DNA of 64,000 nt from Pseudomonadota bacterium (GCA_963204815.1 CAUJHQ010000061.1:1-64000), one strand, 5' to 3'; positions 1 through 8,841 are shown, numbered from the stretch's first letter. The notes: generated by a model from the sequence alone, not told the origin. Made by a program: numbers and translations.

Positions 1-415
1 GGGCGTAGCCGCCCAGCGCGGCGAGCATCTGGCCGGTCTGGTTGCAGTCGTCGTCGATGGCCTGCTTGCCCAGGATGACGAGGCCGGGCTGTTCCTTGTC
101 GACCAGGGCCTTCAAGAGCTTGGCCACGGCCAGCGGCTGCAGCTCGACGTCGGTCTCCACCAGAATGGCGCGGTCGGCGCCGATGGCCATCGCGGTGCGC
201 AGCGTTTCCTGGCACTGCGTGACGCCGCAGGACACGGCGATGATCTCCGTGGCCACGCCCTTCTCCTTCAGGCGCACCGCCTCTTCGACACCGATCTCGT
301 CGAAGGGGTTCATGCTCATCTTGACGTTGGCCAGGTCCATGCCCGAGCCATCGGGCTTGACCCGCGCCTTCACGTTGTAGTCGAGCACCCGTTTGACGGG
401 CACGAGGATCTTCAT
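1..415 (-). CDS. etfB: Electron transfer flavoprotein beta subunit, 3' part cut by window edge
   Basis: The reverse strand encodes an N-terminus starting [16 protein letters not shown], the hallmark opening of EtfB, and continues with the conserved [16 protein letters not shown] segment. About 138 of the usual ~250 residues are inside the window. EtfB pairs with EtfA to accept electrons from acyl-CoA dehydrogenases and pass them to ETF-quinone oxidoreductase. The start codon overlaps the stop of the upstream ligase (ATGA), so it is translationally coupled to an operon containing two acyl-CoA dehydrogenases, its natural electron donors. etfA is expected just beyond the edge but is not visible. 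Confidence 0.96.
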   Translation of the reverse strand, partial: MKILVPVKRVLDYNVKARVKPDGSGMDLANVKMSMNPFDEIGVEEAVRLKEKGVATEIIAVSCGVTQCQETLRTAMAIGADRAILVETDVELQPLAVAKLLKALVDKEQPGLVILGKQAIDDDCNQTGQMLAALGGYA

Positions 416-1950
416 GCGAGTTTCTCCTTGGGCAACAGATCGCGGAGCCGGCGACGCAGCAGCTTGCCGGTGGGCGAGCGTGGCAGGTCGTCGACGAGGT
501 GGAGGGCGTCGGGCCGCTTGAAGCGGCCGAGCCGTTGTTCGGTGTGTGCGCGCAGCGCCGCGAGCAGCGCGTCGGGGTCGGCGGCGTGCGAACGTGCAGG
601 CACGACGAAGGCCACCGGCCGTTCGCCGAAGCGTTCGTCGGGCACGCCGACGACGGCCACGTCCCACACGCCCGGCGCTTCGCGCAGCGCGGCCTCGATC
701 TCCTGCGGGTACAGGTTGACGCCGCCGGAGATGATCATGTCGTCCTGCCGGTCGGTGAGATAGAGATAGCCGTCGGCGTCGACGTGGCCGACGTCGCCGA
801 AGGTCTGCCAACCCTGCGGCAGCGTGCGCGCGGCGGTCTTCTCCGGCGCCTTGTAGTAGGCGAAGGGCGCGATGCCGCTGAAGCAGACGAGGCCGGTCTC
901 GCCGACCGGCCGTTCTCGCCCCGCCTCGTCGGCGATGTGCAGCGTGCCCTTGCGCGCGCGTCCCACCGAGCCGGGACGCTGCAGCGCTTCCTCCGAGGTG
1001 ATCAGCGTGAGCCCGATGCCTTCGCTGCCCGAGTAGTACTCCAGCAGGATCTGGCCCCACCAGTCGATCATCGCGCGCTTCACGGCGGGCGGGCAGGGCG
1101 CGGCGCCGTGGATGGCGGTGCGGTGCGCGGGCGCGTGGTGGCGCGCGCGGCGTTGGGCCGGCAGCGCGAGCAGGCGCTGGAACATCACCGGCACCCACTG
1201 GCTGTGCGTGATGGCTTCGCGCTCGATCAGGTCCAGCGCCGTGCCGGCGTCGAAGCGGTCCATCACGAACACGGTGCCGCCGCCGGCGGTGACGGCGAGC
1301 GCCACGCGCAGCGGCGCCGCGTGGTACAGCGGCGCGGTGGAGAGGTAGCGCACGTCGGTGCCGCCGACGCCGAAGAGCGCGATCAGGTCGGCCGCGAAGG
1401 GCGGCGTGCCGCGCCAGTCGGCGGGCAGCAACGGCCGGTGCACGCCCTTGGGCGCACCGGTGGTGCCCGAGGTGTACATCATCAGCGCGCCCGGCGGTTC
1501 GTGTTCGGCGGGCCGCGGCGATGCGGCGGCGGTCTCGGGCCGAAGGTCGTCGAAGCCGGCCAGGCCGCCGCGCAGTGCCAGCCGCTGCACGCCGGCGGGC
1601 CAGTCGACCGTGCCGGCCAGCGCGGCCTGCTCGTGGTCGACGATGACGGCCTTCGCGTCGCAGTCGTCGACCAGGTAGCGCACCTCGGCCGGCGCGAGCG
1701 CGGTCGACACCGGCGTGAGGTACAGCCCGGTGCGCCACGCCGCCCACGCCAGCGCGAGCCCTTCCGGCCGGTTGCCGACCAGCGTGGCAATGTGCTCGCC
1801 GCGCCGCAGCCCGCGCGCGCGCAGCACGGCCGCGAGGCGGTTCGCCAACGCCTCGAGTTCGCCGTAGCTCAGCCGCTCGTCACCGCAGACGAGCGCGCAG
1901 CGCTCCGGCGCGGCGGCCGCGTGGCGCCGAAGGTCCAGCACCTCTTGCAT
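412..1950 (-). CDS. Acyl-CoA synthetase (AMP-dependent ligase)
   Basis: A 512-residue ANL-superfamily enzyme that would activate a carboxylic acid to its CoA thioester through an acyl-adenylate. The P-loop-like motif [12 protein letters not shown] lies near residue 160. The A5-type motif is YYSGSEG, followed by a [17 protein letters not shown] hinge region and the C-terminal catalytic lysine context SPTGKLLRR. It sits between the DECR-like SDR (6 bp upstream) and etfB (4 bp overlap). The substrate cannot be read from the sequence; the ACAD-rich operon suggests a branched or cyclic acid. Family assignment is firm. Confidence 0.9.
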   Translation of the reverse strand: MQEVLDLRRHAAAAPERCALVCGDERLSYGELEALANRLAAVLRARGLRRGEHIATLVGNRPEGLALAWAAWRTGLYLTPVSTALAPAEVRYLVDDCDAKAVIVDHEQAALAGTVDWPAGVQRLALRGGLAGFDDLRPETAAASPRPAEHEPPGALMMYTSGTTGAPKGVHRPLLPADWRGTPPFAADLIALFGVGGTDVRYLSTAPLYHAAPLRVALAVTAGGGTVFVMDRFDAGTALDLIEREAITHSQWVPVMFQRLLALPAQRRARHHAPAHRTAIHGAAPCPPAVKRAMIDWWGQILLEYYSGSEGIGLTLITSEEALQRPGSVGRARKGTLHIADEAGRERPVGETGLVCFSGIAPFAYYKAPEKTAARTLPQGWQTFGDVGHVDADGYLYLTDRQDDMIISGGVNLYPQEIEAALREAPGVWDVAVVGVPDERFGERPVAFVVPARSHAADPDALLAALRAHTEQRLGRFKRPDALHLVDDLPRSPTGKLLRRRLRDLLPKEKLA

Positions 1951-1956
1951 GCGGCC

Positions 1957-2859
1957 TCAGCCGGTCGAGCGCTGCGCCTTTTCCTGCTCGGCCTTGCCGC
2001 GCACGATGGCCTTGGCCTCGGCCCAGTCTTCCGGCGTGAGCTTGCCCAGCGCCGCAAAGGTGGAGGGCGCGGCCAGGTGGTGGCCGCCGTCGATGGCGAT
2101 GTTCTGGCCGGTCAGGTACTCGCAGCCGTCGGCCTGCAGGAAGGTCAGCAGGTTGCAGAGCTCGGGCATGCGGCCGAAGCGGCCCATCGGCACTTCGTCG
2201 GCCGACGCGGCGCCCACGTTGGCCTTCGGGATCGGTGCCAGCTTCTCCCATGCGCTTTCGGTGGGGAAGGGGCCCGGCGCCACCGCGTTGACGCGGATGT
2301 TGTGCTTGCCCCACTCGACGGCGAGCGACATCGTCATCGCGTGCACCGCGGTCTTGGCCATCGTGCTCGGCAGCACGTAGGCGCTGCCGGTCCAGACCCA
2401 GGTGACGAGCATGCTGACCACGCTGCCCGGCAGGCCGTCGCGGATCCAGCGCTTGCCGCAGGCCAGCGTGGAGAAGAGCGCGCCGTCCATCACCGTGCTG
2501 CGCACGGCGGCGAAGCCGCGCGGGCTGATGTCGACCGAGGGCGCGATGAAGTTGGCGGCCGCGTTGTTCACCAGCCCGGTGAGCGGGCCACCGGCCCAGA
2601 TCTTGTCGACCATGGCCTCGATGGCGTCGGCATCGCGCACGTCGCAGAGGTGGTACTCCACCTTGCCGCCGTGCTGGGCCGACTTCATCAGCTCGTCCAC
2701 CGCGCCCTGCAGCACCGCCTCGCGGCGGCCGCAGATGTGCACCGAAGCGCCGTGGGCGACGAAGTGGCGCGCCAGTTCCTTGCCCAGGCCGGTGCCGCCA
2801 CCGGTGATGAGGATGCGCTTGCTCGACAGGACGTCGGCGCGGAAGGTCGAAGGGGTCAT
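1957..2859 (-). CDS. SDR oxidoreductase of the 2,4-dienoyl-CoA reductase type
   Basis: A 300-residue short-chain dehydrogenase. The nucleotide-binding motif GGGTGLGKEL is at residues 20-29 and NNAAANF at about 98. The segment TGSAYVLPSTMAKTAV followed by LAVEWGKHNIRVN matches the peculiar active-site layout of DECR (TGSGFVVPSASAK, LAAEWGKYGMRFN) rather than classical YxxxK SDRs. It would reduce conjugated dienoyl-CoA with NADPH. The usual catalytic Tyr is absent: K169 is present but K-4 is Ser165, and the DECR Tyr position (15 residues before Lys) is Trp154; Tyr161 might substitute. It lies between an ACAD and the ligase. The exact substrate is unknown. Confidence 0.82.
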   Translation of the reverse strand: MTPSTFRADVLSSKRILITGGGTGLGKELARHFVAHGASVHICGRREAVLQGAVDELMKSAQHGGKVEYHLCDVRDADAIEAMVDKIWAGGPLTGLVNNAAANFIAPSVDISPRGFAAVRSTVMDGALFSTLACGKRWIRDGLPGSVVSMLVTWVWTGSAYVLPSTMAKTAVHAMTMSLAVEWGKHNIRVNAVAPGPFPTESAWEKLAPIPKANVGAASADEVPMGRFGRMPELCNLLTFLQADGCEYLTGQNIAIDGGHHLAAPSTFAALGKLTPEDWAEAKAIVRGKAEQEKAQRSTG

Positions 2860-2869
2860 GGGCGGGCCT

Positions 2870-4063
2870 CTAGGCGGGGTTGATGCCGGCGACGCCGTTG
2901 GCGCCCTTGGCCGGCTGGTATTCGGCGAACATCTTGCGGCCGATGATGTGCTTCATCACCTCGATCGAGCCGCCGGCGATCTTGACGATGCGGGCGTCGG
3001 CGTAGGCGCGCGCGATCGGGTATTCCCACATGTAGCCCCAGCCGCCGAACAGCTGCAGGCATTCGTCGACGACCTTGCAGTGCATGTTCGACAGCCACAT
3101 CTTGGCCATCGCCGCGTCCACCGCGTCGAGCTCGCCCTTCATGAACTTGGCGATGCACTGGTCGGTGAACACGCGGCCCACGGTGGCTTCGGTCTGCAGT
3201 TCGGCCAGCTTGAACTGGGTGTTCTGGAAGTCGCCGATCGTCTTGCCGAAGGCCTTGCGGTTGGCGGTGTAGTCCACCGTCCAGCCGATCACGGTCTCGG
3301 CCACCACGGCCGAGCGGATGGCCTGCGCCAGGCGCTCCTGCGCCAGCTTGGTCATCATCAGCTCGAAGCCCTTGCCTTCCTCGCCGAGCATGGCGCTGGC
3401 GGGGATGCGCATCTCGTCGAAGAACAGCTCCGACGTGTCCTGCGCCTTCATGCCCAGCTTGTCCAGGTTCTTGCCGCGGCGGAAGCCCGGCAGGCTGGTG
3501 TCGACGAGGAAGAGGGTCACGCCCTTGGCGCCGGCCGCGCTGTCGGTCTTGGTGGCGAGCACGATGACGTCGCAGAGCTGGCCGTTGGAGATGAAGACCT
3601 TCTGGCCGCTGATGACGAAGTCGTCGCCGTCGCGCACCGCCTTCGTGCGGATGGCCTTCAGGTCGGAGCCGGCGTGCGGCTCGGTCATGCCGAGCGAGCC
3701 GATGGCTTCGCCGCGCACCATCTTCGGCAGCCACTTCTTCTTCTGCGCCTCGCTGCCGAAGCTGGCGATGTAGGTGGCGACGAGGTCGCAGTGGATCATG
3801 AAGCCGGGGCCGGTGAAACCCGAGCGCGCCATCTCCTCGAAGACGACGACGTCGAACAGGTAGTCGGCGCCCGCGCCGCCGTACTGCTCGGGCACCGTGC
3901 AGCACAGCAGGCCGGCGGCGCCGGCCTTCAGCCACAGATCGCGCGGCACGACGCCGCTGTCTTCCCACTTCGCATGGTGCGGGGCGATCTCGTTCTCGAT
4001 GAAGCGACGCACGGTGTCGCGGAACGCCTCGTGGTCCTCGTTGAACAGCTCGCGCTTGAACAT
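2870..4063 (-). CDS. Acyl-CoA dehydrogenase, long-chain/LCAD-like
   Basis: A 397-residue FAD-dependent acyl-CoA dehydrogenase. The N-terminal helical domain (GLLCCTVPEQYGGAG) and the middle beta-domain motif LGMTEPHAGSD are clear. In the C-terminal domain, ERLAQAIRSAVVAET places a Glu at the helix-G position used as catalytic base by LCAD and isovaleryl-CoA dehydrogenases. The MCAD-type C-terminal Glu is replaced (KIAGGSIEV), as expected for that subgroup. It would introduce an alpha,beta double bond and hand electrons to EtfAB, whose beta subunit ends the same operon. The start has good context and the gap to the upstream ACAD is 12 bp. Confidence 0.92.
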   Translation of the reverse strand: MFKRELFNEDHEAFRDTVRRFIENEIAPHHAKWEDSGVVPRDLWLKAGAAGLLCCTVPEQYGGAGADYLFDVVVFEEMARSGFTGPGFMIHCDLVATYIASFGSEAQKKKWLPKMVRGEAIGSLGMTEPHAGSDLKAIRTKAVRDGDDFVISGQKVFISNGQLCDVIVLATKTDSAAGAKGVTLFLVDTSLPGFRRGKNLDKLGMKAQDTSELFFDEMRIPASAMLGEEGKGFELMMTKLAQERLAQAIRSAVVAETVIGWTVDYTANRKAFGKTIGDFQNTQFKLAELQTEATVGRVFTDQCIAKFMKGELDAVDAAMAKMWLSNMHCKVVDECLQLFGGWGYMWEYPIARAYADARIVKIAGGSIEVMKHIIGRKMFAEYQPAKGANGVAGINPA

Positions 4064-4075
4064 GGAATCTGCCTC

Positions 4076-5242
4076 TCAGTAGGACTTGGGAAGGTCGAGC
4101 ACCTTCTCGGCGATGAAGCACAGGATCAGCTGCTCGGTGACCGGCGCGATGCGCGTCACCGTCACCTCGCGCAGCAGGCGCTCGACGTGGTACTCCTTCG
4201 CGTAGCCGAAGCCGCCGTGCGTCAGCACGGCCTGCATGCAGGCGTCCTGGCCGGCACGCGCACCCAGGAACTTGGCGGTGTTGGCCTCGGCGCCGCAGGG
4301 CTTGTGGTGGTCATAGAGCCAGGCGCCCTTCATGACCATGTTCCAGGCCGCTTCCAGCGCCATCCAGCGTTCGGCCAGCGGGTGCTGGATGCCCTGGTTC
4401 TGGCCGATCGGGCGGTCGAACACGATGCGCTCGCGGGCGTACTGCGTGGCGCGGCGCAGCGCGTCCTGGCCGATCGCGATGGCCTCGGCGGCCACCAGCA
4501 GGCGCTCGGGGTTCAGGCTGTGCAGGATGTAGCTGAAGCCCTTGCCTTCCTCGCCGATGCGGTCGCTGTCGGGGATGAACAGGCCGTCGATGAAGATGGC
4601 GTTGCTGTCCACCGCCTTGCGGCCCATCTTCGGGATGCGGCGCACCTCGATCTTGCTGCGGTCGAGGTCGGTGTAGAAGATCGTGATGCCGTCGGTGGGG
4701 CGCTTGCAGTCTTCGAGCTTGGTCGTGCGCGTCAGCAGCATGATCTTGCTGGCCACTTGCGCGGTGCTCGTCCACACCTTCTGGCCGTGCACGAGGTAGC
4801 CGCCCGGCACCTTCTGCGCGAAGGTCTTGATGGCGGTGGTGTTGAGGCCGGCGTCGGGCTCGGTGAAGCCGAAGGCGCACTGGTCCTGGCCTTCGACCAG
4901 GCGCGGGATCCAGCGCGCCTTCTGCTCGGGCGTGCCGAAGACGACGATGGGGTGCGGACCGAACAGGTTGATGTGCACCGTGCTCGCCGCCGCCATGCCG
5001 CCGCCGTGGCTGGCGATCTCGTGCATCATGATCGCCGCTTCGGTGACGCCGAGGCCGGCGCCGCCGTATTCCGGCGGCATCGTGATGCCGAGCCAGCCGG
5101 CGTCGGCCATCGCGCGGTGGAACTCACGCGGGAACTCGCCGTCTTCGTCGCGGGCCAGCCAGTATTCGTCGTCGAAACGTTTCACCACGGCGGCCACGCC
5201 GTCGCGGATGGCGGTGTGGTCTTCGCTGACCGAGAAGTCCAT
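4076..5242 (-). CDS. Acyl-CoA dehydrogenase lacking the usual catalytic Glu
   Basis: A 388-residue ACAD-fold protein with MPPEYGGAGLG, FGFTEPDAGLNTTAI, QKVWTSTAQ and the dimer/FAD segment HGGFGYAKEYHVERLLREV. Helix G has an MCAD-like GQDALRRA sequence (no LCAD-type Glu), yet the C-terminal loop that should read YEGTxE reads RIAPVTEQL, so the expected base is proline. It may belong to an ACAD subgroup with another base or a different reaction. It sits between the CoA-ester lyase and a conventional ACAD in the etfB operon. Family assignment is firm, reaction uncertain. Confidence 0.9.
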   Translation of the reverse strand: MDFSVSEDHTAIRDGVAAVVKRFDDEYWLARDEDGEFPREFHRAMADAGWLGITMPPEYGGAGLGVTEAAIMMHEIASHGGGMAAASTVHINLFGPHPIVVFGTPEQKARWIPRLVEGQDQCAFGFTEPDAGLNTTAIKTFAQKVPGGYLVHGQKVWTSTAQVASKIMLLTRTTKLEDCKRPTDGITIFYTDLDRSKIEVRRIPKMGRKAVDSNAIFIDGLFIPDSDRIGEEGKGFSYILHSLNPERLLVAAEAIAIGQDALRRATQYARERIVFDRPIGQNQGIQHPLAERWMALEAAWNMVMKGAWLYDHHKPCGAEANTAKFLGARAGQDACMQAVLTHGGFGYAKEYHVERLLREVTVTRIAPVTEQLILCFIAEKVLDLPKSY

Positions 5243-5261
5243 CGAATCTCTCTTTCGTGTT

Positions 5262-6131
5262 CTAGCGCGCCGCGTCCAGCGTGCGCAGCGCCTGCGTGAG
5301 GTGGGGCTTGTCGATCATCACGCCGTCCAGGCTCAGCGTGCCGGCGTCGGGCTGGGCGGCGAAGGCTGCGACGATGCGGCGTGCGTGCTCGAGTTCGGCC
5401 GCGCTCGGCGAGTAGGCGGTGTTGATCGTCTCGACCTGGTCGGGGTGGATCGCGATGCGGCCGCGGAATCCGCGCCGGCGCGAGGCGCGGCAGGCCGCGG
5501 CCAGGCCGGCGGCGTCGCGGAAGTCGGCGTGCAGGGTGTCGATGGCGGGCACGTCGGCGGCGGCCGCGGCGGCCAGGCAGAGCGAGTTCGCCAGCTGGTA
5601 CAGCGGTGACCAGCTGCCGTCTTCGTCCTTGTTGGCGACCGCGCCGATGGCGGCCGACAGGTCTTCGGCGCCCCAGGTCACGCCGGCCAGGCGCGGCCGC
5701 GGGGCGCAGAAGCTCTGCATGTTGAGCACGGCCTGCGGTGTCTCGGTGGCGACCGGCACGATCTTCACGCTGCCGGGCGCGAGGCCGGCGCGCGCCTCGA
5801 GCGCGTCCAGGCCGTGGCCGAGCTGCACGATGCAGGCCGCGCTGCGGGTCTTCGGCTGCAGGATGCCGGCCAGCCCGGGCACGACGACGGCGGCGAGGTC
5901 GCCCATCGCCAGCGGCGTGTCCAGCGGGTTGATGCGCACGAAGAGCTTCGGGCCGATGCTCGCCGCGTGCGCGGCGATGAACTCCGCCGCCATCGTGCGC
6001 GCAACGGACTTGCGCGATTCGGCGACCGAGTCCTCCAGGTCGAGGATCAGCACGTCGGCCGCGCTGCCCACCGACTTGGCGAGCTTGCGCTCGCTGTCGG
6101 CCGGCACGAAGAGCATGGAACGCAGCTTCAT
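5262..6131 (-). CDS. HpcH/HpaI-family CoA-ester lyase (citrate lyase beta-like)
   Basis: A 289-residue TIM-barrel lyase of the CitE/malyl-CoA lyase family. It opens MKLRSMLFVPADSERKLAKS and carries the Mg-binding region LDLEDSV (about 30-36), the VATETPQAVLN strand and WGAEDLSAAIGA. These enzymes cleave beta-hydroxyacyl-CoA such as malyl-, beta-methylmalyl- or citramalyl-CoA into two smaller products. It overlaps the MaoC hydratase by 4 bp (ATGA); hydratase plus lyase neighbours are typical of mesaconyl-CoA/methylmalyl-CoA chemistry, which suggests processing of a methyl-branched dicarboxyl intermediate. The precise substrate is inferred. Confidence 0.87.
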   Translation of the reverse strand: MKLRSMLFVPADSERKLAKSVGSAADVLILDLEDSVAESRKSVARTMAAEFIAAHAASIGPKLFVRINPLDTPLAMGDLAAVVVPGLAGILQPKTRSAACIVQLGHGLDALEARAGLAPGSVKIVPVATETPQAVLNMQSFCAPRPRLAGVTWGAEDLSAAIGAVANKDEDGSWSPLYQLANSLCLAAAAAADVPAIDTLHADFRDAAGLAAACRASRRRGFRGRIAIHPDQVETINTAYSPSAAELEHARRIVAAFAAQPDAGTLSLDGVMIDKPHLTQALRTLDAAR

Positions 6132-6580
6132 GAGGGCTTCCGAAGCATCAGCGCCTGCCGCGTCGTCGTGCAGACCTCTTCGTCACGCTGGTTGAAGCCC
6201 TGGTGCAGGAAGGTCACGATGCCGGCGTTGGGGCGCGACTTGCTTTCGCGGACTTCCTTCACGGTGGTGCGCGAGCGGACCGTGTCGCCGTGGAACACGG
6301 GCTTCGGGAAGCGGGTGTCGGTCATGCCGAGGTTGGCCACCGTGGTGCCCAGCGTGGTGTCCTGCACCGACAGGCCGATCACCAGGCCGAGCGTGAAGAT
6401 GCTGTTCACCAGGGGCTGGCCGAACTCGGTACCCTTGCAGTACTCGGCGTCGATGTGGATCGCGGCGGGGTTGTAGGTGGCGCTGTTGAACCAGACGTTG
6501 TCGGATTCGGTCACGGTGCGGCGGATCTCGTGGTCGAAGACCTGACCCACGGCGAACTCCTCGAACCAGCGGCCTGCCAT
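6128..6580 (-). CDS. MaoC-family hot-dog hydratase
   Basis: A 150-residue single hot-dog protein, first gene of the leftward operon. The segment WFNSATYNPAAIHIDAEYCKGTEFGQPLVNS keeps the Asn-Pro...His-x-Asp pattern of (R)-enoyl-CoA hydratases and mesaconyl-CoA hydratase-like MaoC enzymes. GDTVRSRTTVKEVRESKSRP and GIVTFLHQGFNQRDEEVC are typical of the C-terminal strands. It would hydrate an enoyl-CoA to the hydroxyacyl-CoA cleaved by the overlapping lyase. The start is the first ATG after the divergent promoter region. Confidence 0.86.
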   Translation of the reverse strand: MAGRWFEEFAVGQVFDHEIRRTVTESDNVWFNSATYNPAAIHIDAEYCKGTEFGQPLVNSIFTLGLVIGLSVQDTTLGTTVANLGMTDTRFPKPVFHGDTVRSRTTVKEVRESKSRPNAGIVTFLHQGFNQRDEEVCTTTRQALMLRKPS

Positions 6581-6623
6581 CGGTATTTCCCCTTTTGATG
6601 CTGTCGTGCGGCAGTGTATGGAT

Positions 6624-6644
6624 GTACACGGTACGCATGTGTAC
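6624..6644. promoter_or_regulatory. Palindromic operator in divergent promoter MaoC / MDR
   Basis: The 119 bp between two divergent genes contains GTACACGGTACGCATGTGTAC, with perfect outer arms GTACAC/GTGTAC. It shares the GTACG core with about a dozen other intergenic sites in this window. On the minus strand a TTGATA -35-like hexamer lies at 6652-6647, so a bound repressor would cover the leftward promoter. This is one of the more divergent members of the set. Confidence 0.5.
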
Positions 6645-6699
6645 TATATCAAAGACCCCCGTCATGCAACTCGGGTCCAACCTTGATGGAGACCGTCTC

Positions 6700-7710
6700 G
6701 TGAGTGACAAGATCAACCGCCAGGTGCTGCTGGCCAGCCGGCCCGAAGGGGTGCCGCAGGCGGCGCACTTCCGCATCGTCGAAACGCCGATTCCGGTGCC
6801 CGGCCCCGGCCAGGTGCTGGTGCGCAACGAATGGCTGTCGGTCGAGCCGGCGATGCGCGGCTGGGTCAACGCCGCCGCCAACTATTCCGAGCCGGTGGCG
6901 GTGGGTGCGGTGATGCGCAGTTTCGCGGCCGGCCACGTGGTGGCGTCGAACCACGCCGACTGGGCCGTGGGCACGCCGGTGACGGGGCTCTTCGGCTGGC
7001 AGGACTACGCGGTGGTCGAGGTGTCGACGATCCAGCGCCGCGTGACCGAGACCGACCTGCCGCTGTCGACCGCGCTCGGCGTCATGGGCATCAACGGCGT
7101 CACCGCGCACTTCGGCCTGCTCGAGATCGGTGCGCCGCGCGCCGGCCAGACGGTGGTGGTGTCGACCGCCGCCGGCGCGGTCGGCTCGGCGGTCGGGCAG
7201 ATTGCGAAGCTGAAGGGCTGCCGCACGGTGGCCATCGCCGGCGGCGAGGTGAAGCGCCGTCTTTGCCTGGAACGCTTCGGCTACGACGTGGCGGTGGACT
7301 ACAAGGCAGCCGGCTTTGCCGCGGCGCTGGCCGAAGCCTGCCGTGGTGGCGTCGACGTCTACTTCGACAACACCGCCGGCCCGATCAGCGATGCCGTGAT
7401 CGCGCACCTGAACGTCGGCGCGCGCGTCGTCGTGTGCGGCACCGCCAGCATCGCGAACTGGAGCCCCTGGCCCGAGGGCCCGCGCGTCGAGCGCCACCTG
7501 CTGGTGAAGCGCGCGCGCATGCAGGGCTTCGTGATCTTCGACCACCCGGAGCACGCCGAGCCGGCGCGCGCCGACCTCGCGCGCTGGCTGCGCGCTGGCG
7601 AACTGCAGTACGTGGAGGAGGTGCTCGACGGCATCGAGCACGCACCCGACGCGATCGCCGGGCTCTACCGGGGCGAGAACCTGGGCAAGCGGCTGATCCG
7701 GTTGTACTGA
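6700..7710 (+). CDS. NADP-dependent MDR oxidoreductase (prostaglandin/alkenal reductase type)
   Basis: A zinc-free medium-chain reductase of 336 residues, of the leukotriene-B4 dehydrogenase/curcumin reductase type. It starts with SDKINRQVLLASRPEG and contains the motifs EPAMRGW, the nucleotide-binding VSTAAGAVGSAVGQIAKLKG and DVYFDNTAG. It would reduce an alpha,beta-unsaturated carbonyl using NADPH. I choose the GTG at 6700 over upstream ATGs at 6595 and 6664 because the homologous N-terminus begins there and GGAGA lies 8-10 bp upstream. It is followed 19 bp later by the histidine phosphatase. Confidence 0.9.
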   Translation: MSDKINRQVLLASRPEGVPQAAHFRIVETPIPVPGPGQVLVRNEWLSVEPAMRGWVNAAANYSEPVAVGAVMRSFAAGHVVASNHADWAVGTPVTGLFGWQDYAVVEVSTIQRRVTETDLPLSTALGVMGINGVTAHFGLLEIGAPRAGQTVVVSTAAGAVGSAVGQIAKLKGCRTVAIAGGEVKRRLCLERFGYDVAVDYKAAGFAAALAEACRGGVDVYFDNTAGPISDAVIAHLNVGARVVVCGTASIANWSPWPEGPRVERHLLVKRARMQGFVIFDHPEHAEPARADLARWLRAGELQYVEEVLDGIEHAPDAIAGLYRGENLGKRLIRLY

Positions 7711-7729
7711 CGCCCGGTCGATCGTTGCC

Positions 7730-8359
7730 ATGCCGCACTTCCTGCTCATCCGCCACGGCCTGCCGCACGAAGGCCACCCGCAGCGCCCAGGCGACCCGCC
7801 GCTGCACCCGCTGGGCCGGCGCCACGCCGAGCGTCTGGCGCGCCAACTCGCGCGTGAAGGCATCGCCCGCATCGTCAGCAGCCCGCAGCAGCGCGCCATC
7901 GACACGGCGGCGCCGCTGGCTCGGCTGCTTGGCTTGGAGCCCGAGATCCACGAAGGCCTCGCCGAAGTCGACCACGGCGTGGCGCGCTACCGTTCGGTGG
8001 AAACCGTGCGCGCGGAGGAGCCTGAACGCTGGCCGCTTTTCATGAAGTCGCCGGCGCGCTTCTTCGGCCGCGACCCCGAGGAGTACCGCCGCCGCGTGCG
8101 CAGCACCTTCGACGCGATCGTCACCGCGCCGGGCGGCGAGCGCATCGCCGTCTTCTCGCACGGCATGACGATCAAGACCATCCTCTGCGCTGCCCTCGGC
8201 GTCGCCGACGACGCCTATGCGCGGTTCCTGATCGCCCACTGTTCGGTGACGCGCGTGTCGGGCAGCGCACCGGACCGCCTGCGAGTGGACAGCGTCAACG
8301 AATCCATCTGCAAGCCCGCACCCGCTCATGTGGCCGTGGCTGCCCGCGGGGGGCCGTAG
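7730..8359 (+). CDS. Histidine phosphatase family protein
   Basis: A 209-residue phosphoglycerate-mutase-like phosphatase. The phosphohistidine motif LLIRHGLPHEG is at the N-terminus, SSPQQRAIDTA carries the second Arg, and FSHGMTIKTIL has the second catalytic His. The conserved insert ARYRSVETVRAEE and the tail VDSVNESI recur in the paralogue at 44465, so both belong to one unusual subfamily. Metabolic substrate unknown. It is cotranscribed with the MDR reductase. Confidence 0.88.
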   Translation: MPHFLLIRHGLPHEGHPQRPGDPPLHPLGRRHAERLARQLAREGIARIVSSPQQRAIDTAAPLARLLGLEPEIHEGLAEVDHGVARYRSVETVRAEEPERWPLFMKSPARFFGRDPEEYRRRVRSTFDAIVTAPGGERIAVFSHGMTIKTILCAALGVADDAYARFLIAHCSVTRVSGSAPDRLRVDSVNESICKPAPAHVAVAARGGP

Positions 8360-8364
8360 GCCCC

Positions 8365-8841
8365 TCAGCGCACCGGCATGCCGGGCAGCTGCAGCCGGTG
8401 GTCGCTCTCGCTCTCGGGCAGCAGCGGCCCGCGCCGGAACACGCCGCTGGCGCGCGCCACCGCCTTGTCGCCGCAGGTGATGAGGCCCTGCGAGAAGACC
8501 AGGTTCTTCGTCACCTGCAGGATGTCCGCCTCGCCCTGCACCCATTCGCCGAGCGGCGCGCCGTTCATGAAGTCGAGCTGCAGGCTGATGGTGGGCAGGA
8601 ACTGGCGCGGGATGTCGGTCTGGTACTGCGCCGCGCTGGACAGCACGATGTCGGCGAACAGGCTCAGCATGCCGCCGTGGCAGTTGTTGCCCGGGTTGAC
8701 CTGGTGCGGCTCGACGCGGAAGCCGACCTGGAAGTGGCCTTCGTGCCAACGCGCGTAGAGCTGGCCGCTGTGGGTGGCGAAGGCGCTGCCAAGGCGCACG
8801 GGGACGAAGCCTTCTGGCGGTGCGAGAGGGGTGTCGGTCAT
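8365..8841 (-). CDS. PaaI-type hot-dog thioesterase
   Basis: A 158-residue single hot-dog protein beginning MTDTPLAPPEGFVPVRLG. The segment NPGNNCHGGMLSLFADIVLS matches the N-x-x-x-x-H-G-G-x-x-x-x-x-x-D pattern of PaaI/YdiI acyl-CoA thioesterases. QFLPTISLQLDFMNGAPLGEWV follows the standard topology. It probably hydrolyses a stalled or dead-end acyl-CoA to recycle CoA. It is the last gene of the badH operon and its ATG overlaps the preceding stop (ATGA). The longer 453-codon ORF in the track is only an upstream read-through. Confidence 0.88.
   Translation of the reverse strand: MTDTPLAPPEGFVPVRLGSAFATHSGQLYARWHEGHFQVGFRVEPHQVNPGNNCHGGMLSLFADIVLSSAAQYQTDIPRQFLPTISLQLDFMNGAPLGEWVQGEADILQVTKNLVFSQGLITCGDKAVARASGVFRRGPLLPESESDHRLQLPGMPVR

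Noticed and set aside
499-2883. 794-codon plus-strand ORF
   Set aside because: It lies antisense to the ligase and SDR, has His/Arg/Ala/Val-rich low-complexity composition and no domain; it is a shadow of high-GC coding.
2402-5299. 965-codon plus-strand ORF
   Set aside because: Fully antisense to two ACAD genes with clear motifs; repetitive composition typical of GC-rich shadows.
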